The notes under the pieces are model-generated. The model ran no database searches, was not told the DNA's origin, and saw only the letters and a program-made list of their open reading frames with translations. The translations under genes and the position numbers were made by a program. A stretch of 6,612 nucleotides of DNA, taken from positions 1 through 6,612 of the forward strand of contig CALFLJ010000065.1 in the NCBI GenBank assembly GCA_937880335.1, written 5' to 3'. Source of the stretch: an uncultured Succinatimonas sp. (GTDB lineage Bacteria; Pseudomonadota; Gammaproteobacteria; Enterobacterales; Succinivibrionaceae). Positions 6,576-6,612 of this stretch are shown here, one piece after another (the first letter of the stretch is position 1; each line of letters starts with the position of its first letter).

Positions 6576-6598
6576 CACCCTAGTTTTTAACTAGGGTG
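6576..6598. repeat. Perfect 10-bp hairpin
   Basis: CACCCTAGTT at 6576-6585 pairs perfectly with AACTAGGGTG at 6589-6598 across a 3-base loop. It is the strongest stem in the non-coding DNA of this window. No T-run follows on either strand. In the minus direction it comes just before the 6550-6573 hairpin and the terminator, so it is probably part of the 3' end of a transcript from the right. In all three minus frames a stop codon falls between the window edge and this loop, so a gene from the right must end at or before it. Confidence 0.6.
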
Positions 6599-6612
6599 AT
6601 CTATATCTAAAT

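Noticed and set aside
6552..6598. Possible CRISPR repeat: the minus strand reads GGGATTGAAAAC, like the 3' end of some type I repeats, beside a palindromic stem
   Set aside because: Only one copy is present, there is no second repeat at spacer distance, and no cas gene is visible. The hairpins are better explained as a transcript 3' end.
6589..6612. C-terminal codons of a minus-strand gene entering from the right
   Set aside because: The terminator implies such a gene or RNA, but every minus frame stops within about 24 bases of the edge and fewer than eight codons are visible, so no CDS can be supported.
1..6612. A new multi-gene defence or mobile system
   Set aside because: All five genes belong to known families in housekeeping settings. 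There are no integrase or transposase genes, terminal repeats, toxin-antitoxin pairs or reverse transcriptase.

Overview
The window is AT-rich chromosomal DNA from a bacterium, most likely a gammaproteobacterium. PyrE, YicC and YbjD follow the enterobacterial proteins almost collinearly (as I recall those sequences). PyrE even keeps E. coli residue numbering for its catalytic loop (K100, K103, H105). The AT-rich base use combined with gammaproteobacterial housekeeping genes would fit a host-associated lineage such as Succinivibrionaceae or a relative, but that placement is inference only.

Layout, left to right. Positions 1-150 hold no gene but carry a perfect 8-bp GC-rich inverted repeat. 151-1950 (-) encodes an inner-membrane phosphoethanolamine-transferase-like enzyme of the alkaline-phosphatase/sulfatase fold. 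1951-2102 is a divergent promoter region with a 10-bp inverted repeat. 2103-2777 (+) is queH (queuosine synthesis). It collides tail to tail with pyrE at 2774-3415 (-) with a 4-bp overlap. 3416-3531 is a second divergent promoter region. 3532-4392 (+) is yicC (endoribonuclease), whose stop codon directly abuts the stop codon of ybjD at 4393-6249 (-), an OLD-family ATPase/TOPRIM nuclease. 6250-6612 is non-coding. It holds the ybjD leader and, towards the right edge, two hairpins followed by a convincing minus-strand Rho-independent terminator, which implies a minus-strand gene or RNA beyond the window.

The five genes do not form one pathway. They are independent housekeeping or envelope functions: lipid A or envelope modification, tRNA wobble modification, pyrimidine synthesis, RNA turnover, and DNA processing or defence-like nuclease. 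The notable organisation is two divergent promoter regions alternating with two convergent gene pairs that have no intergenic space, so neither convergent pair has room for an intergenic terminator. I see no mobile element, tRNA, rRNA or CRISPR array, and no convincing new multi-gene system. The most unusual items are the divergent Ser-nucleophile, cysteine-poor transferase, the roughly 60-residue insertion in YbjD, and the structured non-coding DNA at both window edges.
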